Positions 48,152-56,907 of a stretch of 64,000 bases of DNA are shown here, piece by piece. The position numbers and the translations under genes were made by a program. Location: the NCBI GenBank assembly GCA_963708775.1, contig CAVPTI010000011.1:1-64000 (forward strand), given 5' to 3'. The notes below the pieces were generated by a model, which was not told the DNA's origin, made no database searches, and was given only the letters and a program-made list of their open reading frames with translations. Source of the stretch: JAGVSR01 sp963708775 (GTDB lineage: Bacteria > Pseudomonadota > Alphaproteobacteria > Rhizobiales > Hyphomicrobiaceae). The number at the start of each line of letters is the position of its first letter. Position 1 is the first letter of the stretch.

Positions 48152-49719
48152 AGCATTTCCTCCGCCTTGCGCTTCTTGGCTTCCTTTTCGATGCGGCGCT
48201 TGTATTCCGAGCGGAATTCCGGGCGATCGACGGGCGTATCTTCCCAGACGCCGGTGGTGTGGCCGGTGCCGACGCCCTCGAAGAACTCCGTCATGGTGTC
48301 GAAGCGGTCCTTGCCGGCCATCGCAGCATTGATGACTTGCGCAAGTGAGCCGGCACCGGCAACGCCCATCAGCGGACGGGCTGAAATGAGGTTGGTGAAG
48401 TAGAGCGACGGTGTTGAGCTTTCCTTCGCTTTCTGCACGACGGGCGTCGTGCCGATCGCGAGATCGGGCTTGTATTCGTGGAAGGCCGCGAGGTCTTGTT
48501 CCAGCGAGGCGCGGAACTGGATCTGCACGCCTTTGGCTTCAAGCCATTCGCGGTCGGCATCAGACCAGACGGTGCGCGGGCAGGCGGTGCCGACGTAGCG
48601 CAAGTCTGCGCCGCTCTCGACCAGGAGGCGGGCAACGATCAGCTCGGAGCCCTCATAGCCCGACATCGTGATGCGGCCCTTGATCGGCTTGGCTGCAAGC
48701 GCCGCACGGATCGCCGGCAGGAACTTGGCTTTTGCCGCATCGATCTTGTCGGCGGCGATATTGCATGCGGCGCCGATATTCTCGAGCCAGGCCGCGGTGC
48801 CGTCATGGCCGACGGGGGCGGAACCGACGACCTTGCGGCCGGCGCCTTCGAACTCGCGAATGCTGGCCTTGTAGAATGGATGGATTGCGGCGACGGCGGC
48901 GCAGTCGAGTGCGCCATAGAGTTCGCGCCATTCGCGTGTCGGCACGACGGGGCCGGCGGCGAGACCGAGGGGTTCGAGCAGCGAACCGATGATCATCGGA
49001 TCAGCGGGGAACATCTCCCCCAAAAGCGTGACAGTCGGCTTCATGCTGACGCCGCCGCGCGGGGCCTGCACAGGACCGTTCTCGACTTCGGAGCGGGCGT
49101 ATTTCAGCATCGCGCCGGCGAGCACATCCTTTGCCTCGGCGTGCGTGGGAATGCCGAAGCCGGGAACATCGATGCCGACGATGCGAACGCCGTTGATTTC
49201 CTTCGGCAGTAGCTGGAGCGGTACGCCGGAGGCTGTCGGTACGCAAAGGTTCGTGATGATGATCGTATCGTACAGCTCGGGATCAGCGAGCTTGTAGACG
49301 GCGTCGCGGATGTCCTCGAACAACTTGCCCGTGACGAGCGTTTCAGAGTTGAAGGGGACATATCCGACCGTGCGTCGCGCACCGTAGAAGTGAGACGTGA
49401 AGGTGAGGCCGTACACACAGCAGGCGGAACCCGACAAAACGGTTGCCGTGCGGCGCATGCGCAAGCCGACGCGCAGCGATCCGAATGCCGGGCACATGCT
49501 TTGCGGCTGATCGTGCGGGCCCATCGGATAATCAGCGGCGTAGCGCTCGAGCGTTTCGCTCTTGCCTGCGGCGATGGCCGCTTTCTTGAGGTCGTCTTTG
49601 CCGGAGTGGCAGCCAAGCCCGTCGAGGCCGGGAGCCTTGTCAGGCGCACAGGCAGCCGCGTCGGCGATGGGGTCCATCGCTGTCGTCGTTTCGGCCACTT
49701 TTTCGTCCAACGCCGTCAT
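48148..49719 (-). CDS. bchY: Chlorophyllide a reductase subunit Y
   Basis: 523 residues, the NifD-like partner of BchZ. CPAFGSLRVGLRMRRTATVLSGSACCVYGLTF carries cluster Cys, followed by HFYGARRTVGYVPFNSETLVTGKLFEDIRDAV. The BchYZ heterotetramer binds substrate and a 4Fe-4S cluster and takes electrons from BchX. 32 bases after bchX. Confidence 0.96.
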   Translation of the reverse strand: MTALDEKVAETTTAMDPIADAAACAPDKAPGLDGLGCHSGKDDLKKAAIAAGKSETLERYAADYPMGPHDQPQSMCPAFGSLRVGLRMRRTATVLSGSACCVYGLTFTSHFYGARRTVGYVPFNSETLVTGKLFEDIRDAVYKLADPELYDTIIITNLCVPTASGVPLQLLPKEINGVRIVGIDVPGFGIPTHAEAKDVLAGAMLKYARSEVENGPVQAPRGGVSMKPTVTLLGEMFPADPMIIGSLLEPLGLAAGPVVPTREWRELYGALDCAAVAAIHPFYKASIREFEGAGRKVVGSAPVGHDGTAAWLENIGAACNIAADKIDAAKAKFLPAIRAALAAKPIKGRITMSGYEGSELIVARLLVESGADLRYVGTACPRTVWSDADREWLEAKGVQIQFRASLEQDLAAFHEYKPDLAIGTTPVVQKAKESSTPSLYFTNLISARPLMGVAGAGSLAQVINAAMAGKDRFDTMTEFFEGVGTGHTTGVWEDTPVDRPEFRSEYKRRIEKEAKKRKAEEML

Positions 49720-49751
49720 GAAGTTCAGTCCTGCTAAACCGATTGGCAGTC

Positions 49752-50774
49752 TCAGACCGTGTCGTAGATGACTTCGAGCGAGGGCTTAGTCACTGCCGTG
49801 CCGCCGCACATGTCTTCGAAGCTTGCCGGCTGGAGCACCACGTCGCGGCCGACGACATCGCTCGCAAAGAGACCAAGCAGGCCGTCTTGCGTGAGCGGTG
49901 AGGGGCGAACCGGCGGGGCCGTGGCGACGTTGAGGGCGAGTTCCTCGAAGAGGGGAGCCCATTCACCGCCGGGCAGGCCGATGATTTCGTAGTTGGCGCT
50001 CTTGCGGCGAATATCTTCGTTCGCGGGGATCGCGGCGAGGACCGGGATACCAGCGGCCTGAGCAAACGCGCGGGCTTCGCCGGTGCCGTCGTCCTTGTTG
50101 ATCACCATGCCGGCGACGCCGACATTGCCGCCGAGCTTGCGGAAGTATTCGACCGCCGAGCAGACGTTGTTGGCAACGTAGAGCGACTGGAGGTCGTTGG
50201 AGCCGACGACGATCACCTTCTGGCACATGTCGCGAGCGATCGGCAGGCCGAAGCCGCCACAGACGACGTCACCGAGGAAGTCGAGGAGCACGTAATCGAA
50301 GCCCCACTCGTGGAAGCCGAGCTTCTCGAGCGTTTCGAAGCCATGGATGATGCCGCGTCCGCCGCAGCCGCGTCCGACTTCCGGTCCGCCCAACTCCATC
50401 GCGAAGACGCCGTCGCGCTTGAAGCAGACGTCGGAGATCTTGAGTTCTTCGCCGGCAAGCTTTTTCTTTGCGCTCGTTTCGATGATGGTGGGTGTGGCGC
50501 GGCCTCCGAAGAGGAGCGACGTCGTATCGCTCTTGGGATCGCAACCGATGAGGAGAACCCGCTTGCCGAGCTGCGCCATCATGTAGGACAGGTTGGCGAG
50601 TGCGAAGCTCTTGCCGCTGCCGCCCTTGCCATAGATGGCGATGATCTGCGTTTCCTTGGTTTCCGAACCGGCTTTCGGCACGGGATCGGGCTCCTGGGCG
50701 GCTTCATCGCGCAGGAAATCCTTCATCGAAGGCTTCAGAGCGTTCACTGTCGTCGTTGTTCCGCACGCGCTCAT
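49752..50774 (-). CDS. bchX: Chlorophyllide a reductase iron protein (subunit X)
   Basis: 340 residues, NifH-like ATPase. P-loop GKGGSGKS at residues 49-56, GCDPKSDTTSLLFGG (switch I), and the two cluster Cys in GRGCGGRG and VVCGGFGLPIA. ATP-driven electron donor to BchYZ. Start chosen at 50774 (MSACGTTTTV), overlapping the bchC stop as ATGA, rather than the longer frame from 50810. Confidence 0.96.
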   Translation of the reverse strand: MSACGTTTTVNALKPSMKDFLRDEAAQEPDPVPKAGSETKETQIIAIYGKGGSGKSFALANLSYMMAQLGKRVLLIGCDPKSDTTSLLFGGRATPTIIETSAKKKLAGEELKISDVCFKRDGVFAMELGGPEVGRGCGGRGIIHGFETLEKLGFHEWGFDYVLLDFLGDVVCGGFGLPIARDMCQKVIVVGSNDLQSLYVANNVCSAVEYFRKLGGNVGVAGMVINKDDGTGEARAFAQAAGIPVLAAIPANEDIRRKSANYEIIGLPGGEWAPLFEELALNVATAPPVRPSPLTQDGLLGLFASDVVGRDVVLQPASFEDMCGGTAVTKPSLEVIYDTV

Positions 50775-51711
50775 GAGCAGTTTCTCCAATCGAGGATCAT
50801 TTTCAGGCAATCGGGATCAGTGAATGCCGTGCGATAGGCGTTACCTGCCGCCGTCGCCGGTTCCCGGTGAGTGATGAGGCCGTTGAGTGATAGGGCGCCG
50901 CGCTCGATGAGATCGCGAACGGCGGTGAGATCGTTTTCTTTCCACTCGGCGGCGACGCGCAGGCGCGCTTCACGCATGAAGGCTGGCGGAAAGGCAAAAG
51001 ACAGTGGCTCGCTGTAGAAACCGGCGAGGACAATTTCGCCACCAGGCGAGAGCTTGCCGATGAGCGTATCGAGCAGTTTCGAGTCGCCGCTGACATCGCA
51101 GATCGAGGCGTAGCCGCGGCGGGTGTCCGTGGCGGGATCGATGACCGTGTAGCCTTCGCGCCGGCGGCGCGGCGTATGTTGGTTTCCCAAACGACGGGCG
51201 CTTCACCGCCGACGGCGAGGACGAGGCGGGCGATGAGGCGGCCGAGGACGCCATGTCCGATGATGAGTTGCGGCAGCGTAGAGCGGCCGACATCGAGGGC
51301 ATGGTAAGCGGTGGCGGCAAGGGCCAGGAGGACACCCTGCTCGCCGAGTGCTTCATCGAAACGGGTGGCTTTGGCGCCGGGGACGACGACGCGTGAGGAG
51401 GCGCCGCCGAAGAGGCCTTTGATTTCGCCGTAGCAGCGGGCGCCGGGAACGAAGACGCGATCGCCGACTTGAGCGCCCGAGCGAGATCCGGCTTCGCGGA
51501 TGCGGCCGACGGATTCATATCCGGGGACGAGCGGGTAGCCGAGGCCGGGGAACGGGGGCATGCGGCCCGACCAGAGCAGGCGTTCGGTGCCTGTGGAGAT
51601 GCCGCTCCATTCAATATCGACCACAACGTCTTCCTCGCCCGGCTCCGGCAATGGAAGTCGGCTGAGCACAAGGCGCTCCGGCTCTTCGAGCACGACAGCG
51701 AGGGTGTTCAT
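50771..51711 (-). CDS. bchC: Bacteriochlorophyllide a dehydrogenase, one frameshift
   Basis: Zinc-type medium-chain dehydrogenase that oxidises 3-hydroxyethyl bacteriochlorophyllide a to the 3-acetyl form. EWSGISTGTERLLWSGRMP and GLGYPLVPGYESVGR are BchC hallmarks; LIIGHGVLGRLIARL is the cofactor strand. The frame breaks near 51157 (one base short in GCCGGCGCGAAGG). Continuing in the other frame gives EGYTVIDPATDTRRGYASICDVSGDSKLLDTLI...RNCS. With the break repaired the length is normal, about 313 residues. Two PpsR-type palindromes lie upstream. First gene of the bchCXYZ-puf unit. Confidence 0.93.
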
Positions 51712-51782
51712 CCGAGGAAAACTCGCGATCTACGGGTGGCCAGGGCACCTGGGGGATCCCGGTGCCTGCCTCCTTCTTCAAC

Positions 51783-51800
51783 TGTCAATCTATGCGGACA
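51783..51800. promoter_or_regulatory. PpsR/CrtJ operator (TGT-N12-ACA), bchC-proximal
   Basis: TGT at 51783-51785 and ACA at 51798-51800 with exactly 12 bases between, 72 bases upstream of the bchC start. Pairs with the site 8 bases further up. Confidence 0.85.
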
Positions 51801-51808
51801 GTAGAAAG

Positions 51809-51826
51809 TGTCAAGCGCCATGAACA
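51809..51826. promoter_or_regulatory. PpsR/CrtJ operator (TGT-N12-ACA), bchC-distal
   Basis: TGT at 51809-51811 and ACA at 51824-51826. The 8-base gap to the first site matches the paired arrangement known in front of Rhodobacter bchC, where CrtJ/PpsR binds cooperatively and represses in oxygen. Confidence 0.85.
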
Positions 51827-51834
51827 GTTGTTGG

Positions 51835-53055
51835 TCATCTTTGTGCGACGAGAAGGCTCGTCTGGAGCGGCACCCGCGTCCGAATTGGGCGTACACTGCC
51901 AAAACCGCTGCGATGCAGCATGGCCGTGATGGTTTCGCGAGATCTGGGGCGGCCGGAACGCATGGCCATGAGATAGAAGCCAAAATAGGCATCGCCCATG
52001 CGTTCGGCGCCGGGCGTTTCGGCCAACGGTTCGGCGATCAGCAGGCGCCCATTGTGCGGGAGCGCACGATGGATGTTGTCCAAAAGAAGTTGTGCTTTTT
52101 CGTCGTCGTGGTCGTGCAGAATCCTGACGAGGGTCACGATGTCGGCGCCTTTCGGCAGCTCATCGGTGAAAAAGTTGCCGCCGAGCGCCCTCGCGCGACT
52201 TGCAAGTCCGCTTGCAGCAATTCTTTGTTCCGCGCGTGCGGCGACAGCCGGCAAGTCGAACATCATGAGATCGAGGTGCGGATAGCGGGCGCCAGCGGAG
52301 CAGATGAAGCGGCCTTCGCCACCGCCGACATCGAGAAGGCGCTTGTGTTCTTGGAATGGATAGGCGTCGAGGATTTCGCCGGCAACGAGAGGCTGGGATG
52401 CCGACATCAGCGCGCTGTAATCGCGAACGGCCTCATCAGTCAGTTGCGCGGGATCGCCGGCCTGGGCATAGGCCCAATAGCGCGAGAGATTGGTTTCACG
52501 CTGCGGATTGCGCAGGAAATCGACCGGATCGGCAAGGTCGCGATACAAAATGGCGTTGTGCTCGACCATGGCTTCAATGCCGGGATTAGCCAGGATCGCC
52601 GCGCCGTTCATGCCGAGGCCGTAGCGGCCGTCAGACAAACGGCACATGAGATCGAGGGAGACGGCGGCATCGAGCAGGCGGCGGGCCGGATCGAGCGGCA
52701 GATTCGTTCGTGCTGCGATTGCGTCGAGGTCGAGAGGTGTTTTCTCAAGGAGACGGAAGAGGTCCAGGCGAACGCACGCGAGCAGAACCTGCGAATAGAT
52801 GAAGCCTGAGAGAAGATCGAAGACGCCGCGGGCTTTGTTGCGGGCAATGGTGCGAACGCCGGGTGTTGCGGCAGCGAACTTCTGGAAGCGCGGACTGGCG
52901 ATCAGCCGGTTGCGCAAGGAGAGCCAGCGCTCTGCCAGGGACAGCATGCGCGATGCTCCGTTTGTATGAAGAGCCGGTGAGACGGTGGCGGGCCGAGTTT
53001 GGCCGCGGCCCGCGGCAGGCAAGCCGGCGCTTGGCCCGCCCGCTGGCCGGGTCAT
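51835..53055 (-). CDS. crtF: Hydroxyneurosporene O-methyltransferase
   Basis: 406 residues. The methyl donor is SAM: motif I LLDVGGGEGRFI, then MMFDLPAV, LVRILHDHDDEKA and GRLLIAEPLAET as in plant/bacterial O-methyltransferases. It methylates hydroxylated acyclic carotenoids (hydroxyneurosporene/rhodopin) in the spirilloxanthin pathway. The start overlaps the crtE stop as ATGA; a later Met (MLSLAERW) is possible and the first 36 residues are weakly conserved. Confidence 0.93.
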   Translation of the reverse strand: MTRPAGGPSAGLPAAGRGQTRPATVSPALHTNGASRMLSLAERWLSLRNRLIASPRFQKFAAATPGVRTIARNKARGVFDLLSGFIYSQVLLACVRLDLFRLLEKTPLDLDAIAARTNLPLDPARRLLDAAVSLDLMCRLSDGRYGLGMNGAAILANPGIEAMVEHNAILYRDLADPVDFLRNPQRETNLSRYWAYAQAGDPAQLTDEAVRDYSALMSASQPLVAGEILDAYPFQEHKRLLDVGGGEGRFICSAGARYPHLDLMMFDLPAVAARAEQRIAASGLASRARALGGNFFTDELPKGADIVTLVRILHDHDDEKAQLLLDNIHRALPHNGRLLIAEPLAETPGAERMGDAYFGFYLMAMRSGRPRSRETITAMLHRSGFGSVRPIRTRVPLQTSLLVAQR

Positions 53056-53918
53056 GCTGCGAGGCGCGCCAGTTCCTTGGGAACGAAGCGCGTCGATTCA
53101 GCGAGGATGATGGCCCGCAGCTCGTCTGACCCGGGGCAGGCGGGGATCGAATCCATCGCCTCTTTCATCAGGCCTTTCAGGCGCTTGGAGGCGCCCTCGA
53201 TGCCGAGGCTGCAGGCGGTTGGACGATGGTGGGCGGCATCCTGTCCGGATGGCTTGCCGATATCGGCGGCCTTGCCGAGAAGGTCATGCAAATCGTCGGC
53301 AACCTGATAGGCCTCGCCGATGCATTCGCCAAGGCGGCGCCACGGCTCCGGCGACTGGCCAGCGGCGAGCGCACCGGCCTCGGTGGCGGCGGCGAAAAGA
53401 GATCCGGTTTTTTCACGATGGTATTTGGCGAGTTCGACTTCCGGCTCGCATTCCCATGCTTGGCCCGCGACGATGCCATGCGGCATGCCAACAGAGCTTG
53501 AAATCTTGGTCAGGAGTGCGGGGAGGCGGAGCGGCGCACCGGCAGCTGCAACGGCCAGGCACTCGAAGGCCATGACGATCAAGGCATCGCCCGCGAGCAC
53601 GGCGAGGGGTTCGCCAAAAGCCATATGAACCGAGGGTTTCCCGCGGCGAAGCGCGGCGTCGTCAAAGCAGGGCAGATCGTCGTGAACGAGGGACGAACAA
53701 TGCAGCAGTTCGATCGACGCGGCGGCTGCTTCGGCAAGCGCCGGCTGATCATCGCCGCAGGCGTCTGCAACCGCTAAACAAAGCCGCGGCCGAACGCGTG
53801 CGCCGCCCGGAAAGACGGCATAGCGCAGCGCCGCAGCGAGTTTAGGAGGAGAGCCTGGGGTTTCTGCCCGCGCCAGGATGGCTTCCAAGGATTGTTCGAT
53901 ACGAGCAGTGGCATCCAT
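53052..53918 (-). CDS. crtE: Geranylgeranyl diphosphate synthase
   Basis: 288 residues. First Asp-rich motif HDDLPCFDDAALRRGKPS, second region QVADDLHDLLGKAADIGKPSGQD with Asp residues for Mg-pyrophosphate. Makes GGPP from IPP and FPP for both carotenoids and the bacteriochlorophyll tail. Divergent from crtD with a PpsR-type site between them. Confidence 0.95.
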   Translation of the reverse strand: MDATARIEQSLEAILARAETPGSPPKLAAALRYAVFPGGARVRPRLCLAVADACGDDQPALAEAAAASIELLHCSSLVHDDLPCFDDAALRRGKPSVHMAFGEPLAVLAGDALIVMAFECLAVAAAGAPLRLPALLTKISSSVGMPHGIVAGQAWECEPEVELAKYHREKTGSLFAAATEAGALAAGQSPEPWRRLGECIGEAYQVADDLHDLLGKAADIGKPSGQDAAHHRPTACSLGIEGASKRLKGLMKEAMDSIPACPGSDELRAIILAESTRFVPKELARLAA

Positions 53919-53969
53919 GGAAGACCCCTTTTCAGGACAGATGTGTAATCCTAGTTGGTCTTTTTTGAA

Positions 53970-53987
53970 TGTCTAGTAAAATAGACA
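53970..53987. promoter_or_regulatory. PpsR/CrtJ operator between crtE and crtD
   Basis: TGT-CTAGTAAAATAG-ACA: perfect 12-base spacer, itself a near-palindrome. Located 52 bases before crtE and 49 before crtD, so one repressor could control both directions. Confidence 0.85.
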
Positions 53988-54035
53988 CTTCGAGGCGGCG
54001 CTATAGGGTGTCGCTGGTGAACAATCCGGACAGTC

Positions 54036-55538
54036 ATGTTGAAGGGGAAGGTGGTGGTCGTCGGTGCGGGCATCGCGGGGCTGGTCTCGGCTCTGGAGCT
54101 CGCACGGGCGGGATTTCAGGTTCATGTCGTCGAACGACAGGGGGCTCCGGGCGGGAAAATGCGACAGGTGACGGCGGGCGGCCGGCCTGTGGATGCGGGG
54201 CCGACAGTATTCACCATGCGCTGGGTTTTCGAGCGCATTTTCGGCGATGCAGGGCGCGTGTTCGCTGAAGAGGTGCGCCTGAAGCCCTTGTCTATTCTGG
54301 CGCGGCATGCGTGGACCGCGGACGAACGTCTCGATCTCTTTGCCGGCGTGGAGCAATCGGCCGATGCGATCGGGGCATTCGCGGGGCCGCGCGAGGCGCA
54401 AGGGTTTCGCGCCTTTTGTGCGCGGGCGCGGGACGTTTATCAAACGCTGGAAGAGCCCTTCATTCGCTCGCCACAGCCGACGCCGATTTCGCTTGCTTTC
54501 AGTTCGGGCTTGAAGGGGCTCAGCGATATGTGGCGCATCTCCCCATTCTCGACGCTGTGGTCGGCGCTGGGTGATCATTTTCATGATCCGCGGTTGAGGC
54601 AACTGTTTGGACGCTACGCGACCTATTGCGGATCCTCGCCGTTCGATGCGCCGGCGACGCTGATGCTGGTGGCGCATGTGGAACAGGATGGTGTGTGGAT
54701 CATCGAAGATGGCATGCACGCGCTTGCACGCGCGATCGAGACAATCGCGAAGGAAAACGGCGCGCAGTTCACCTACGGCGTAGAGGTGGAAGAAGTTCTC
54801 GCGCGCAATGGACGCATCGGAGGCGTTCGGTTGCGCAACGGTGAGGTCATCGAAGCGGAGAGCGTGATCGTCAACGCCGATTCAGCGGCGGTGGCTGCGG
54901 GCTTGTTCGGTCGCAACGTGGCGACGACCGTTCCGCAACTGCGACGCGATCAGCGATCGCTTTCGGCGATGACGTGGGTGATGAACGCGAAAACGAGCGG
55001 CTTTCCGCTCGTGCGTCACAACGTGTTTTTCTCCACCGACTATCAAGCGGAGTTCGACGACATCTTCGGTCGCGCGCGGTTGCCGCGCGAGCCGACGGTG
55101 TATGTCTGTGCGCAGGATCGCAGCGATGATCCCGCGGAATTCGCAGGCGGCCCGGAGCGGCTGCTTGTGCTCGTGAATGCGCCCGCAACGGGCGATACAG
55201 ATCGGTACACCGGCGCGGAGGTCGCGGAATGCGAGGAACGGACATTTGCACTTTTGCAGCGGCTGGGTCTCGAAGTGGACCGGGCCTCGGCGGATACGGT
55301 GCTGACGACGCCGGCGGGGTTTCACGATCTTTTTCCCGCGACGGGCGGGGCGCTTTACGGCGCGGCATCTCATGGCTGGATGGCGTCGTTCAGCAGACCG
55401 GGGGGCAAGACTCGCATTCCGGGATTGTATCTGGCGGGCGGCAGCGTACATCCGGGGCCGGGCGTGCCGATGGCAGCGCTTTCGGGATGGCTGGCCGCCG
55501 CGCAGCTGGCGGTGGACCTCAATTCGACGCGGCTGTAG
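54036..55538 (+). CDS. crtD: Hydroxyneurosporene/methoxyneurosporene desaturase
   Basis: 500 residues of the phytoene-desaturase superfamily. FAD site VVVVGAGIAGLVSALELARAGFQVHVVERQGAPGG, DAGPTVFTMRWVFE, and C-terminal PGLYLAGGSVHPGPGVPMAALSGWLAA. Adds the 3,4 double bond in the spirilloxanthin route. Overlaps crtC by about 52 bases. Confidence 0.95.
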   Translation: MLKGKVVVVGAGIAGLVSALELARAGFQVHVVERQGAPGGKMRQVTAGGRPVDAGPTVFTMRWVFERIFGDAGRVFAEEVRLKPLSILARHAWTADERLDLFAGVEQSADAIGAFAGPREAQGFRAFCARARDVYQTLEEPFIRSPQPTPISLAFSSGLKGLSDMWRISPFSTLWSALGDHFHDPRLRQLFGRYATYCGSSPFDAPATLMLVAHVEQDGVWIIEDGMHALARAIETIAKENGAQFTYGVEVEEVLARNGRIGGVRLRNGEVIEAESVIVNADSAAVAAGLFGRNVATTVPQLRRDQRSLSAMTWVMNAKTSGFPLVRHNVFFSTDYQAEFDDIFGRARLPREPTVYVCAQDRSDDPAEFAGGPERLLVLVNAPATGDTDRYTGAEVAECEERTFALLQRLGLEVDRASADTVLTTPAGFHDLFPATGGALYGAASHGWMASFSRPGGKTRIPGLYLAGGSVHPGPGVPMAALSGWLAAAQLAVDLNSTRL

Positions 55539-56446
55539 GCCCTCGCGGATATGTCTGGTGGTACGTCGATGCGCTGAGTGACGATGGGCGGCACGGGCTG
55601 TCAATCATCTCGTTCGTCGGCAGCGTATTCTCGCCGTACTACAAGTTCGCGCGGCGCAAGGCGGATGCGGATCCTGAAAACCACGTTGCAATCAACGTCG
55701 CGCTTTATGGTGCTGGCGGGCACCGTTGGACCATGACGGAACGTGGCCGGCGGGAGTTGTCGCGTACGGCGAATTCGTTCGCCGTGGGGCCGAGTTCGCT
55801 GAGCTGGGATGGCGACGGACTGACTTTCGACCTCGATGAGATGACGGTGCCGATCCCGTCGCGATTGAAGGGGCGCGTGCGCGTCATTCCGTCCGCACTC
55901 AACGATCAATCGTTTCTGCTCGATGCAAAGGGCGAACATGCGTGGCGGCCGATCGCGCCGGTCTCGCGGGTGGAGGTGGGGTTTGAGAACGGATTGAAGT
56001 GGACCGGGAATGGATACTTCGATTGGAACAGTGGCATGGTTCCGCTGGAGGATAGTTTCAGGTGCTGGGACTGGTCGCGAGCGAGCGACAAGCACGGCGC
56101 GACGATCTTTTACGATGTGACGTTGAAAGATGGTCGCGACGAAGGGCTATCGCTTTTCATCCGACCTGATGGCTCTATCGAGCAGTTGGAAGCGCCAGAA
56201 TTGTGCAGGCTGCCGAGGGCACCGATCTGGCGTGTTGAGCGAGGAACGCGTTCGGATGGCGGAGTGGGAGGGGCGGTGGTCAAAACGCTCGAGGACACGC
56301 CGTTTTACGCGCGCTCGATCGTATCATCGCGGGTGGGGGGACGTCCGGTAACGGCCATGCACGAGAGTTTGTCGCTCGATCGTTTCGTCTCGCCTGTGGT
56401 GCAGTTGATGCTGCCGTTCCGGATGCCGCGACGCGCTAAGCGTTAG
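55487..56446 (+). CDS. crtC: Acyclic carotenoid 1,2-hydratase
   Basis: About 319 residues. RGYVWWYVDALSDDGRHGLSIISFVGSVFSPYY and DRFVSPVVQLMLPFRMPRRAKR are CrtC hallmarks. Hydrates the terminal double bond of lycopene/neurosporene at the end of the chain before methylation by CrtF. The coding frame extends far upstream without a CrtC-like sequence. Met at 55487 lies inside the crtD end and gives the most natural start. Confidence 0.92.
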   Translation: MAGRRAAGGGPQFDAAVGPRGYVWWYVDALSDDGRHGLSIISFVGSVFSPYYKFARRKADADPENHVAINVALYGAGGHRWTMTERGRRELSRTANSFAVGPSSLSWDGDGLTFDLDEMTVPIPSRLKGRVRVIPSALNDQSFLLDAKGEHAWRPIAPVSRVEVGFENGLKWTGNGYFDWNSGMVPLEDSFRCWDWSRASDKHGATIFYDVTLKDGRDEGLSLFIRPDGSIEQLEAPELCRLPRAPIWRVERGTRSDGGVGGAVVKTLEDTPFYARSIVSSRVGGRPVTAMHESLSLDRFVSPVVQLMLPFRMPRRAKR

Positions 56447-56517
56447 AATACGCCGAACAACGCCAATAGGATGATAATAGACAGCGGTACGCCTAGAAGC
56501 CACATGATTACGGGCAT
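56443..56517 (-). CDS. Tiny conserved-looking membrane protein (24 aa)
   Basis: MPVIMWLLGVPLSIIILLAL plus FGVF: a single hydrophobic helix, preceded by a GGAG ribosome site. By recall, very similar short proteins occur across proteobacteria. The stop overlaps the end of crtC on the other strand. Function unknown. Confidence 0.65.
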   Translation of the reverse strand: MPVIMWLLGVPLSIIILLALFGVF

Positions 56518-56625
56518 TTTGTATCTCCAAATCAGCTTGTGAACTGATTGAAGAACGCTTGCAAAGCGGTAGCGTTCCAAACTCGGTCATTTGTTCAACG
56601 TGAACGTATTATCGAGGTCGCGTCT

Positions 56626-56802
56626 TTATTCTCCATCGCTCTTCGAGGGTCGTGTTTCGTCGTCTGGTTTTGCCTTGTCTCGGTCGTAGCTGTTGGCGAC
56701 TTTTTCGAGGATGTACCACCCGACGAAGAAGGCGAGCACGATGATGAGTTCCATGTAGGCGACGATACTGGTTTCCAGAGGAACGGCGATGATGGGCAGC
56801 AT
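56626..56802 (-). CDS. Small membrane protein (58 aa)
   Basis: Starts MLPIIAVPLETSIVAYMELI and has one transmembrane helix (about residues 12-32), then a charged tail KVANSYDRDKAKPDDETRPSKSDGE. On the same strand, downstream of dxs. Not recognised; possibly a small assembly or stress protein. Confidence 0.5.
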   Translation of the reverse strand: MLPIIAVPLETSIVAYMELIIVLAFFVGWYILEKVANSYDRDKAKPDDETRPSKSDGE

Positions 56803-56850
56803 GGATGCGCTCCGTGTCGGCGTTTCGTTGTTTGGCGGATTAGATACGGC

Positions 56851-56873
56851 GACGGCCCCGATGAGGGGCCGTC
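56851..56873 (-). terminator. Stem-loop downstream of dxs
   Basis: GACGGCCCC-GATGA-GGGGCCGTC forms a 9-bp perfect stem about 35 bases after the dxs stop. No T-run on the minus strand, so it may stop transcription weakly or protect the 3' end. Confidence 0.5.
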
Positions 56874-56907
56874 ATTTGTAAGACTACGTTGAGCAGTTCA
56901 GGACGGT

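Noticed and set aside
46132..48403. Long open frames on both strands across bchZ and pufQ
   Set aside because: They are shadows of bchZ/bchY, which are recognised by family motifs along their whole length.
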